Source: Candidatus Rifleibacteriota bacterium (GTDB lineage Bacteria; Riflebacteria; Ozemobacteria; Ozemobacterales; Ozemobacteraceae). Taken from it: a stretch of 22,289 bases of DNA. The stretch is from assembly GCA_029564115.1 (NCBI GenBank), contig JAKQQP010000058.1, forward strand, positions 1 to 22,289, given 5' to 3'. Numbering within the stretch: the first letter of the stretch is position 1; the number at the start of each line of letters is the position of its first letter. The notes under the pieces were generated by a model, which was not told the DNA's origin, did no database searches, and saw only the letters and a list, made by a program, of their open reading frames with translations. Of the stretch, positions 1 through 7,333 are shown in pieces. Both the position numbers and the translations under genes were made by a program.

Positions 1-45
1 TTCACAAACTTCATTAAAAACTGTATTCTTATTCATGCGGGTCAT
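1..45 (-). CDS. 5' end of an unidentified gene, truncated by the window edge
   Basis: Reading leftwards, an ATG at 45-43 opens a frame that stays open to the window edge and encodes MTRMNKNTVFNEVCE. A strong Shine-Dalgarno sequence, GGAGGA at 56-51, lies five bases upstream of this ATG. A second in-frame ATG at 36-34 is further from that site, so the first is preferred. Only fifteen codons are visible, which is too few to assign a family. The call rests on ribosome-binding-site quality and the open frame, not on homology. Confidence 0.55.
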   Translation of the reverse strand, partial: MTRMNKNTVFNEVCE

Positions 46-753
46 TTTTCTCCTCCGTTTTAAGCTTCGTCACTCAAAACTTCGGAGAGATTGGCCCGCA
101 TCTTTAAAAGACCAATTTTACAGACAATATCTTACACAACCGAAAAATTGGCCGAGCTTGATTCCTTGTTGTGTTTTGTGTCTAGTGCCGAAGTCAGTCA
201 GCTTCAATCAATATTATATTTATAGGACTATGTGAATATTTTAACATTTTTTCGCGGCTTATACAAGACATTGCAAATTCCAACCGAGAAAACGCAAGCT
301 TCATTCACCCCTTGAAAACGCTGAACAAAACCAATCCCCCCCCCAGCCTCCTGACCCTCCAACGTAACGACACATTATAAAGACAGTCTGCAACTCTGCT
401 GACCTTTGAACTCACCAAATAATATGCGAAATGCCAGCATTACATGACGCAAATTAAATTCCCAGATCTTTCGATGTGCGGACATTTCAATTACCACAAA
501 CACCTCAGTTTATTACAAGGCATCTGGGCACTCGCAAACAAAGTTAAACCATTTTATCTACAACACTTATATTTCGCCATCGCGCCTTATCTGGTTTATT
601 ATTTCACCTCGCCATCGGATTTCCACAATGCCCCCCCTTTCTCTTTTGCACCGTTGGGTCAAATTATCTCAGACAACTCATTAACGATCACCTAATTTTA
701 AATTTTTATTTTTAATATTTCACAATCGTAAAAACGAAGCAAATTCAGCCCGC

Positions 754-787
754 CTCTTAATAATAAATCCTTTATTATTATTAAGAG
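754..787. repeat. Imperfectly spaced inverted repeat, 13-bp arms
   Basis: CTCTTAATAATAA at 754-766 is exactly complementary to TTATTATTAAGAG at 775-787, leaving an 8-base loop. The arms are almost entirely A/T, so the hairpin is weak. It lies 23 bases from the 50-bp palindrome, on the same downstream side of the 976-2109 gene. It could be an auxiliary terminator or a remnant of a small mobile or intergenic repeat. Confidence 0.45.
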
Positions 788-810
788 ACACAGACAACCT
801 GCCGTTAAAA

Positions 811-860
811 ACAATCCCCGAATTTATAAATAAATATTTATTTATAAATTCGGGGATTGT
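811..860. repeat. Perfect 50-bp palindrome with no loop
   Basis: The 25 bases at 811-835 are the exact reverse complement of 836-860. The arm runs from ACAATCCCCG through an A/T core, AATTTATAAATAAAT. There is no spacer, so the DNA can extrude a cruciform and the RNA can form a long stem. Read on the minus strand, the element is followed directly by a short T run (810-807). It could therefore act as a second Rho-independent terminator behind the one at 921-955. I found no second copy in the window. Confidence 0.85.
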
Positions 861-920
861 CGAGGCTTAATACGGCGGCTCGGGGCGGGTATTTTTGCAA
901 AAATCGCGAAAGATTGTAAT

Positions 921-955
921 AAAAAAACGACCCCGCCAAAGCAGCGGGGCCGGTC
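921..955 (-). terminator. Rho-independent terminator of the 976-2109 gene
   Basis: On the minus strand CCCCGC (949-944) pairs with GCGGGG (936-931) around a 7-base loop. Flanking bases 952-955 and 929-932 can also pair. Seven T residues (927-921) follow. It begins about 20 bases after the stop codon of the minus-strand gene, which is the expected placement for an intrinsic terminator. Confidence 0.85.
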
Positions 956-975
956 AACAAATCAATCTATAAAAT

Positions 976-2109
976 TCAGAGGTGCCTTTGTTTCAACAGA
1001 GAAATGATTCTGTTGCTGTATGAACTACCCGACCCTGCATAATGAATTTCATCATCGTTCTTATCAGAATCAGAAACTGCAGTCTCAACCATATCGTTAT
1101 GTAAATCCGTTACCAGCAGATCTACCGGAAAATCATCGGCAACTTCCTCGGTCTTCAAAACATCAGTTGCAACAGCCCGATCAGAATCTGGCATTTTCTG
1201 GCAAAGGCTTCTGAGAACCTCAGACAGCCTGACGGCCGCGGGCGAAAAAGCTTTTGCCGACGAATCGACGCTATCTTTACGCTCAGCCCGCAATACCCTG
1301 ATTCTGGCCATTCTGTTCAAAGCATTTTTGAAAGGCCGATCAACATAAGACTTTACTGCAACCTGCAAAATAGCAGGGACTTTTTCACTATCGAACTCGG
1401 TTGCAACGACTTCAATTGCAGTTACTGCCGGAGAAACATGAGCATCTGCTGTCACCGACGCCTGACTGCGAACTATCTCTACCTTGCCCTTTGCCATTTT
1501 TATTTCAAGAGGCGCAGAAAACCAGTTCCATTCAGGGGGGATCTCAGTAGGTATCACATCTGCTTTTTTATCAACTTTTCTGTTTTTGCGCAACTTAGCC
1601 GGCTTAACAATCTTTTTGTCGAGCCTGGCTGGTAGCACATGCTGTAAAGGAGCAACAAATCCAGCAGCGGTAGCAACTTCCTCGTGTGTTTTTTCAGGGA
1701 GTGATTCAACGACAGCGGTTGTTTCAGCTACGGCCAGAGGCTCAACAAAACCAGCTTCAACCTTGGCGTCAGCAACAGGAACTTCACTGATATCACCGGC
1801 AGGTGAAACTACTTCTTTTTTTGTTGTGGCTTCAAGTTCTGGGTCTTCAGACAGAACAGCTTTTTCGAGGACCCCGGAATGCTGCAGCTTTTTTTTGTCA
1901 GCTTTGTCAGAAAAACCATCCTTGCGGGCTTTCATCGCGTTGCGTGAAATAGCAGGCGGGATTACAGGTGCCTCGAGGGCAACAGCGGCACCACGCAGAG
2001 AGTTTTTTCCGGACCAGAGCTGAACCGCCAGAAAACTGGCGGAGATAATGAAAAATGTTCCCAGGGTCAACAAAAAAAGCAGACCCTTCTCTCGTTTCAA
2101 TAATCTCAT
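976..2109 (-). CDS. Orphan single-pass membrane-anchored low-complexity protein (377 aa)
   Basis: I do not recognise this family. The protein starts with a basic stretch (MRLLKREKG) and one hydrophobic segment at about residues 9-31, which would act as a signal anchor or uncleaved signal peptide. The remaining ~340 residues lie outside the membrane and are rich in Ala, Val, Glu, Lys and Pro with few aromatics. This suggests a largely disordered or extended periplasmic domain. A short Trp-containing patch (PPEWNWF, about residue 190) is the most distinctive island. The C-terminus is acidic and Ser-rich and ends in a short basic helix (NRIISLLKQRHL). The start ATG at 2109 has only a weak AAGG signal about six bases upstream. 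A strong terminator follows the stop, so transcription ends here. Several antisense frames cross the gene but show no family features. Reality of the gene is well supported; function is unknown. Confidence 0.8.
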   Translation of the reverse strand: MRLLKREKGLLFLLTLGTFFIISASFLAVQLWSGKNSLRGAAVALEAPVIPPAISRNAMKARKDGFSDKADKKKLQHSGVLEKAVLSEDPELEATTKKEVVSPAGDISEVPVADAKVEAGFVEPLAVAETTAVVESLPEKTHEEVATAAGFVAPLQHVLPARLDKKIVKPAKLRKNRKVDKKADVIPTEIPPEWNWFSAPLEIKMAKGKVEIVRSQASVTADAHVSPAVTAIEVVATEFDSEKVPAILQVAVKSYVDRPFKNALNRMARIRVLRAERKDSVDSSAKAFSPAAVRLSEVLRSLCQKMPDSDRAVATDVLKTEEVADDFPVDLLVTDLHNDMVETAVSDSDKNDDEIHYAGSGSSYSNRIISLLKQRHL

Positions 2110-2241
2110 CAGCTACCTTACTACCTGGAAAATTTAAGCATTTCGCAAACGCTATGGGATCGAACTCCATAATGGATGTGTCGACGCATTTCTAAAAACA
2201 GACTTTAAACTGCAATAAAGAACGTCGGCAAAACCACCGTA

Positions 2242-2269
2242 GAGGAGGCCATCTCACGATGGCCCCCTC
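2242..2269. promoter_or_regulatory. Stem-loop between efp and the 976-2109 gene
   Basis: The 12-base arms at 2242-2253 and 2258-2269 pair at eleven positions around a TCAC loop; the single mismatch is near the middle. On the minus strand the element lies 130 bases past the efp stop and about 130 bases before the ATG of the next gene. No clear T run follows on either strand. It could be a weak efp terminator or part of the leader of the 976-2109 gene. Confidence 0.45.
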
Positions 2270-2399
2270 AGTGGGAGACAATCTGGTTTTGAAATACCTT
2301 ACAAATCAGGAAATGTACTCTTTGAACATAAATTGTCAAGAGAATACATTTGCAGGCATCGAAAGAAAATCTGATTTTTGTTAGTGAACGGCAGAAAAT

Positions 2400-2966
2400 T
2401 TATTTTTTCATTCGCTCGAGGTATTCACCGGTACGGGTATCGACCCTGATGAATTCGCCCGCTTCAATGAACATCGGCACGTTCACGACATGACCACCGG
2501 CACAGACTACGGGTTTGTTCGTTCCGCTGGCGGAGTTGCCCTTCACGTTAGGCGGAGCCTCGATAACTTCGAGATCTACAGAAGGTGGCAATTCTGCGCC
2601 GATGGCTTTTCCGTCATAAAGTTTCACGTATATTTCCATCTGCTCTTTGAGAAATTTGGTCTGATCACCGAGCAAATCGAGTTCCATTTCCATCTGTTCG
2701 TATGTCTGAGTATCCATAAAGTGCAGGAAGTGATCTGAAGAATAAAGAAACTGCATCAACTTGGTTTCGACCGTTGCCTCATCAACTTTTTCGGTGGTCT
2801 GGTATCTTTGAATAAAGATGGAACCAGTCTTCAGGCTTTTCAGTTTGGCCTGCGCCATAGCCCGCCAGTTACCCGGACGAACGAATTCTATATCGATAAC
2901 CTGGCAAAGATCACCGTTATAAATGATTACCATACCTTTTCTCAGATCGTTTGCTGTGATAGCCAT
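2400..2966 (-). CDS. efp: Translation elongation factor P
   Basis: EF-P binds the ribosome beside the P-site tRNA and relieves stalling at polyproline stretches. The 188 residues match the usual family length. The N-terminal KOW-like domain (residues 1-65) and two OB-fold domains are present, and the C-terminal signature is clear (VPMFIEAGEFIRVDT, near residue 165). ATG at 2966 is preceded by AGGGAG with 8-base spacing. The tip of the loop that contacts the tRNA reads R-P-G-N33-W34-R35-A. Asn33 aligns with Lys34 of the E. coli protein, which is beta-lysylated there; other lineages carry a rhamnosylated Arg or an unmodified residue at this position. This EF-P therefore cannot be modified by the EpmA or EarP routes at that site. 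It is followed by a spacer holding a stem-loop at 2242-2269. Confidence 0.96.
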   Translation of the reverse strand: MAITANDLRKGMVIIYNGDLCQVIDIEFVRPGNWRAMAQAKLKSLKTGSIFIQRYQTTEKVDEATVETKLMQFLYSSDHFLHFMDTQTYEQMEMELDLLGDQTKFLKEQMEIYVKLYDGKAIGAELPPSVDLEVIEAPPNVKGNSASGTNKPVVCAGGHVVNVPMFIEAGEFIRVDTRTGEYLERMKK

Positions 2967-3770
2967 ACATTATGCTCCCTGGCTGGAATTTTTCAGGTGA
3001 GAATTATAACACATCTGTGGTGATGACAGCAGAGTTTTTTTTCAAGATGACGCAGCAAAGCCGTGACAAGCAAGCGCTTTTCTCGTTCAAAAAAAGCAGG
3101 CAAACCGATCACTGCAGACATGCCCGCTTGCAAAACTAAAAAGAAAAGCCGTCTATCTTTGCTCTTGTCATAGATCCCGCCCGGAGCGATCGCCTGTTCC
3201 TGCCCATCTTCGACAGATCCAAGGCTCGACGCAACACAACCAGACCATAAAAAATATCCAGAGCGTGTTGCCAAAGCCAATATAGTGAATTATTTCTCAA
3301 GAAATCTTTAAAAACTACAATATGTCAAGCGTTTTACTAAACATTAGCAAATAATGATAGATAAAAATTTAAAGATTAATCAAATAATTATTCATCTGCG
3401 TGTCGCGCAAAAAAAACACACCCGCAAACTTTAATCAAAAAACCAATAACAAGCCAACTTTTTATCATCTCCATAGTAAATCTGTTTTAATATCAATAAA
3501 ATGATAAATAAAATATATTTAATCGCGGACAACAAGATTTGTTAAGTAGAGATTGTGAAGAAAAAGCCCCCCCCCCAAAAAAAAGAAACTTCAGAAAGAG
3601 AATTAGCGAGCTCTTTTACGGCTTTATTTGCGAACATCTCCCCTGAGGGAGAACTTTGTCTTAAACATTTCCAGATCGTTTCCGATAGTTCTAAAGACAT
3701 AGCAAAAAAAAGTCTGCGGCATCTGCATTTCAAATGCACGCGCAGAATCTGATAAAACAGGAGGCGGGCT
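2967..3770. other. 804-bp spacer between divergent efp and uppP
   Basis: This divergent spacer must hold the promoters for efp (leftwards) and the uppP operon (rightwards). Positions 3300-3540 are very A/T-rich and contain several possible -10-like hexamers, none clearly best. A 15-base sequence at 3080-3094 (minus strand TTTTTTGAACGAGAA) recurs upstream of rimO. A ten-C tract followed by eight A residues is at 3567-3584. A 65-codon plus-strand frame (GTG at 3555 to 3752) has no ribosome-binding site and no recognisable family, so I do not call it a gene. Confidence 0.55.
3714..3745 (+). promoter_or_regulatory. Leader hairpin just upstream of uppP
   Basis: TGCATTT and AAATGCA (3724-3738) pair around a single base, and outer arms CTGCG (3714-3718) and CGCAG (3741-3745) can extend the stem through an asymmetric internal loop. 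The structure ends 13 bases before the AGGAGG ribosome-binding site of uppP, so it would lie in the mRNA leader. No T run follows, which argues against a terminator. Any regulatory role is inference. Confidence 0.35.
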
Positions 3771-4577
3771 TTGTTCAGTTACATAATTCAGGGAATTCTA
3801 CAGGGTCTGACAGAGTTTCTGCCAGTTTCAAGCTCGGGTCACCTCACTCTTTTTCAATATTTTACCGGTAGCCACAACCATGATGCCAACATGCTCACAG
3901 ATATTGCCCTGCATTTTGGAACACTCCTGGCGGTCATCTTTTTCTTTCGCGCCGACCTAATGCCCTACTTCACCTCGAGCGGCTGGAAAGATGCCGGCCG
4001 CCGACGTCTGGCTCTGTTGATCGTTCTTGGCAGCATACCCACCGCCATTATAGGCCTTGTTTTCAAAGACCACTTCGAAGCCCTTTTTTCGATGCCGATG
4101 GCTGTCAGTGCGGCTCTGTTCGTAACGGGCATGCTGCTTCTGGCTTCTGAAAAGCTGAAAAAATCAACCAGGCAAAGTGAACTTTACGATTTTTCCGGCT
4201 ATCGCGCTGCTATTGTTGGCCTGGCACAGGGTCTGGCCATTACCCCGGGCATTTCGCGATCAGGCTCAACAATCGCCACCAGTCTGCTCCTGGGCCTTAA
4301 AGGCGAGGACGCTGCCCGACTTTCATTTTTACTGATGATTCCGGCGGTTGGTGGCGCGACTCTTCTTGAAGCAAAAGACCTGTTTGAAGTCGGACTGCCG
4401 GCGACGGTAGATGCAGTCGGACTTGCCCTTGGCGCCATTGCCGCAACAGTTACCGGCTTCCTCTCGTTAAAATTTCTTGTTTACATAATCAGAGAACAGA
4501 AGCTTTCCTATTTTGCCTACTACCTTTTTCTGATCTCTGTCACCAGTATGATTCTCATTCAATTTGCGGGGAAATAA
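3771..4577 (+). CDS. uppP: Undecaprenyl-diphosphatase (UppP/BacA)
   Basis: This integral membrane enzyme dephosphorylates undecaprenyl diphosphate to regenerate the lipid carrier for peptidoglycan and other surface polymers, and its loss or abundance affects bacitracin sensitivity. The 268 residues fit the BacA family. The first catalytic motif is intact (Q11-G-L-T-E15 followed by FLPVSSSGH24), as is the second (P159-G-I-S-R163-S-G-S-T). The remaining sequence is hydrophobic and consistent with the multi-pass fold. The start is TTG at 3771, chosen because a full AGGAGG lies six bases upstream and translation from it gives the expected N-terminus close to the catalytic motif. It is the first gene of the plus-strand operon, ending two bases before ftsK. 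Confidence 0.96.
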   Translation: MFSYIIQGILQGLTEFLPVSSSGHLTLFQYFTGSHNHDANMLTDIALHFGTLLAVIFFFRADLMPYFTSSGWKDAGRRRLALLIVLGSIPTAIIGLVFKDHFEALFSMPMAVSAALFVTGMLLLASEKLKKSTRQSELYDFSGYRAAIVGLAQGLAITPGISRSGSTIATSLLLGLKGEDAARLSFLLMIPAVGGATLLEAKDLFEVGLPATVDAVGLALGAIAATVTGFLSLKFLVYIIREQKLSYFAYYLFLISVTSMILIQFAGK

Positions 4578-4579
4578 TC

Positions 4580-7333
4580 ATGAGTACAAAAAAAATTCTG
4601 CTGCCTGAAAGTAACGTAAAAGAGCGCAGCCGGGTTCGCAGGCAAAAACCCGAAGATGCTGGCGAACGACGTTCGCGGCCCAGCAAAACTACTTCAAGAA
4701 ACAACACCAGAACGATGCCACTGGTGACAGATATCCGACAGCGCAACGAGGCTGTCGGTCTTGTGCTTGTCGGTGTGAGCGCCTTCTCGCTCTCACTCAT
4801 CCACTATATAAGCTCTTCCAAAATCCCGGGAATCATCAACGCCTCGATGATCTATCTGGGAATGGGCGTTTATATTCTGCCCGTTCTCGTCGGGTTGATG
4901 GGCATTCAAAGATTTCTGGAGCGACCGTTTCAGAATCTTGGCTGGCGACTGGCCGGCTGTTTTGGGGTGATGACATTCGGACTCGGACTTCTCGGCATGG
5001 AAGGCGGCAAAGTTGGCGTTCACACCTTCGAGCTGTTTTCGGGTTTTTTTGGCCCGGTTCCGACCAAAATTCTGTTTGTCAGCCTGGTACTGTCTTCACT
5101 GATCTTCGCTCTCGATATTCTCTATAAGGATGTCCTCGCTGCCACTCTGGTAACTGCAAGCCTGTTGACCAGACTGGCATTCTTCTGCTGGGAAGTGACC
5201 CTCGCGCTGCTTTCGATGCTGATCGGAGCAGTAAAAACCACAGCCGATCTTGTTTTAGCCGTATACAAACGCGTCAGACAAACCTGGGAAGAACAGGAAA
5301 TCGACCCTGAGGGTCAGCTTGGCAAACTTCTTTCGTTCAGGCCAAAAATGTCAGCTGCCACAGATTCAGCAGCTGAAGAAGAAATGGTTCCCGCCGCCCA
5401 CACTTCTCAAAACAGCGACGAAGAAGATGCAACCATTATTCCGGTGCCTCAATGCTGGCAGGCTAATGATGAAATGAAAAGCAGTGACCACTCCCCCACC
5501 CCGGCTGCCAAAGTTGTAACTCAAGACCTTTCGGGAATTTCCGTTCAGGTTGCAAGTATCACCACCGAGTGTGTTTTTGCTGCCGCCACTGCAGCTGTTA
5601 AATCTTCTGAACCCGCAGTAGAAGAAGAGCTTCAGGTTCTGGTAAAATTTGAAGACGAAACATATGATGAAGACGATCTGGATTGTGTAGACGAAGATGA
5701 CTCTGAAGATGAATCAGATTATACAGAAGAGAATGCACCGCATGCGGTAAACTCTAAGAGTGGCGTACAAAGTGTTTCTCGTGAAACAAATTCAGAAGAA
5801 GAACCCGTATATCTCGACGACAACCGCATTGACCTCGAACTGAAAAAAGAGGTTCTGGAACCGAGAAGTGAACGGGCGAATCGTCATGCAGAGGCACAAT
5901 TGCCGCCGCTCGAGCTTCTCAAAGTTCCGCCGCCACGCGATATAACAGAAACTCAGTCTGACTTGAGTCAGCGTTCAGCGTTTCTGTTGAAAACGCTCGA
6001 GGAGTTCGGCATAAAGGCAACAGTAACTGCTATTGTCGAAGGTCCGGCAGTCTCAAGGTTCGAACTCAAACCAGCGGCAGGGGTAAAAGTCAGCCGCATC
6101 ACCTCGCTGGTAGACGATATCGCCCTGGCTCTGGCAGCACCATCTATTCGAATCGAAGCTCCCATACCTGGCAAACCGGCACTTGGCATCGAAATCCCCA
6201 ATACCAACCCCACCCCGGTTTATTTTTACGAACTCTTAAAAAATGACAAGTTCAAAAAAAATCCGGTGCCGTTGAATCTTGCACTCGGGGTAACCATAAA
6301 TGGCCAGCCCGTTTTTGCTGATCTTTCAGACATGCCTCATCTTCTTATCGCGGGCTCAACCGGCTCAGGTAAATCGGTGTGCGTAAACACCATCATTGCC
6401 AGCATTCTTTTTCAGGCCAGAGCCGACCAGGTTAAATTCGTGATGATCGACCCCAAAATGGTAGAACTTTCGACCTATAACGGAATACCGCATCTGATCG
6501 CCCCGGTAGTGACCGAGCCTGATCGGGCGGCCGCTGCTCTGGCCTGGGCCGTCGAAGAAATGACCAGGCGTTACGACATTCTGGCGAGCTGCGGTTGCAA
6601 AAAAATCACTTCTTACAACGAAGAGCTTGAAAGACTCAAGCGCGAAGTTGACCCAGACCTCGAGCCGATGCCTTTCATCGTTATCATTATCGACGAACTT
6701 GCAGATCTGATGATGACTGCCTCGGCCGAGGTCGAAGGCTCTATCTGCAGACTGGCACAGATGGCCCGTGCCGTTGGCATGCACCTCATCATCGCCACGC
6801 AGCGCCCTTCCGTGAACGTTCTTACTGGCCTCATCAAAGCGAATTTACCGACAAGAATTGCATTTTCGGTAGCATCTGCAGTAGACTCTAGAACCATTCT
6901 CGACGCGAAAGGTGCGGAAAGACTTCTGGGCAAGGGTGATATGCTGTTCATACCCAAGGGGCGAAACAAGCCGCTGCGCCTGCAGGGTGCCTTTGTATCA
7001 GACCGCGAGCTGATGGATATAGTTGAATTCGTCAAAGGTCAGGGCCAGCCCGAATACATGGACATTGCGCCAACTAAATCTGAAGATGATGATTGTGACG
7101 ACGACGATGAATGTGAAAGCGGAGATTCGGATTCTTCTCTCGTCAGCCAGATATTGAGATATCTGGAGACTCAGGAAAAAACTTCAACAAGTATGCTGCA
7201 AAGAAAGTTCAGAATCGGTTATAATAGGGCGGCCAGAATTATGGATCAACTGGAAGAAAAAGGGCTGGTCAGCCCAATGGATGGATCAAATAAACGTAGA
7301 GTTCTCATCGGAAGGAGTAGCACTCAGGTATGA
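4580..7333 (+). CDS. ftsK: DNA translocase FtsK/SpoIIIE
   Basis: FtsK pumps chromosomal DNA through the closing septum and supports dimer resolution. The 917-residue protein has a short basic N-terminus, about four membrane segments at residues 55-200, a long acidic low-complexity linker at about 250-440, and the alpha/beta motor from about 450. Walker A is A591-G-S-T-G-S-G-K598-S, and Walker B ends in D705-E706 (IIIDELADLMM). A second acidic patch rich in Asp (about 830-848) separates the motor from the C-terminal gamma winged-helix domain (about 852-915). In characterised FtsK proteins this domain reads polar KOPS-type DNA sequences. The start ATG at 4580 follows a GGGGA signal by eight bases and is two bases from the uppP stop. 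The stop overlaps the next start codon (ATGA), so the downstream TPR gene is likely translationally coupled. Confidence 0.96.
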   Translation: MSTKKILLPESNVKERSRVRRQKPEDAGERRSRPSKTTSRNNTRTMPLVTDIRQRNEAVGLVLVGVSAFSLSLIHYISSSKIPGIINASMIYLGMGVYILPVLVGLMGIQRFLERPFQNLGWRLAGCFGVMTFGLGLLGMEGGKVGVHTFELFSGFFGPVPTKILFVSLVLSSLIFALDILYKDVLAATLVTASLLTRLAFFCWEVTLALLSMLIGAVKTTADLVLAVYKRVRQTWEEQEIDPEGQLGKLLSFRPKMSAATDSAAEEEMVPAAHTSQNSDEEDATIIPVPQCWQANDEMKSSDHSPTPAAKVVTQDLSGISVQVASITTECVFAAATAAVKSSEPAVEEELQVLVKFEDETYDEDDLDCVDEDDSEDESDYTEENAPHAVNSKSGVQSVSRETNSEEEPVYLDDNRIDLELKKEVLEPRSERANRHAEAQLPPLELLKVPPPRDITETQSDLSQRSAFLLKTLEEFGIKATVTAIVEGPAVSRFELKPAAGVKVSRITSLVDDIALALAAPSIRIEAPIPGKPALGIEIPNTNPTPVYFYELLKNDKFKKNPVPLNLALGVTINGQPVFADLSDMPHLLIAGSTGSGKSVCVNTIIASILFQARADQVKFVMIDPKMVELSTYNGIPHLIAPVVTEPDRAAAALAWAVEEMTRRYDILASCGCKKITSYNEELERLKREVDPDLEPMPFIVIIIDELADLMMTASAEVEGSICRLAQMARAVGMHLIIATQRPSVNVLTGLIKANLPTRIAFSVASAVDSRTILDAKGAERLLGKGDMLFIPKGRNKPLRLQGAFVSDRELMDIVEFVKGQGQPEYMDIAPTKSEDDDCDDDDECESGDSDSSLVSQILRYLETQEKTSTSMLQRKFRIGYNRAARIMDQLEEKGLVSPMDGSNKRRVLIGRSSTQV

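Larger units (their letters stand above)
46..975. other. 930-bp AT-rich spacer with no supported gene
   Basis: No frame here has a credible ribosome-binding site or protein-like composition. The two longest plus-strand frames, at 35-235 and 444-695, look like chance. The stretch carries two poly-C tracts (336-344 and 631-637), an A/T-rich inverted repeat at 754-787, a perfect 50-bp palindrome at 811-860 and a terminator at 921-955. It lies between the start of the truncated gene at 1-45 and the end of the gene at 976-2109, both on the minus strand. It should therefore contain the promoter of the truncated gene, but I could not pick one out with confidence. Confidence 0.6.

Noticed and set aside
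444..695. 83-codon plus-strand frame in the AT-rich spacer
   Set aside because: No ribosome-binding site precedes it, the composition is atypical, and it has no motif; it looks like a chance frame.
1484..2023. 179-codon frame antisense to the orphan gene
   Set aside because: Its Ser/Ala-rich content is the mirror of the low-complexity Ala/Glu codons on the real strand, and it lacks a start signal.
2993..3280. 95-codon minus-strand frame upstream of efp
   Set aside because: It has no start signal or family features, and occupies the region where the efp promoter must lie.
3555..3752. 65-codon plus-strand frame starting with GTG and running through the ten-C tract
   Set aside because: There is no ribosome-binding site, the first codons are homopolymer-driven (Lys and Pro runs), no family is recognisable, and an overlapping minus-strand frame of the same length is equally open.
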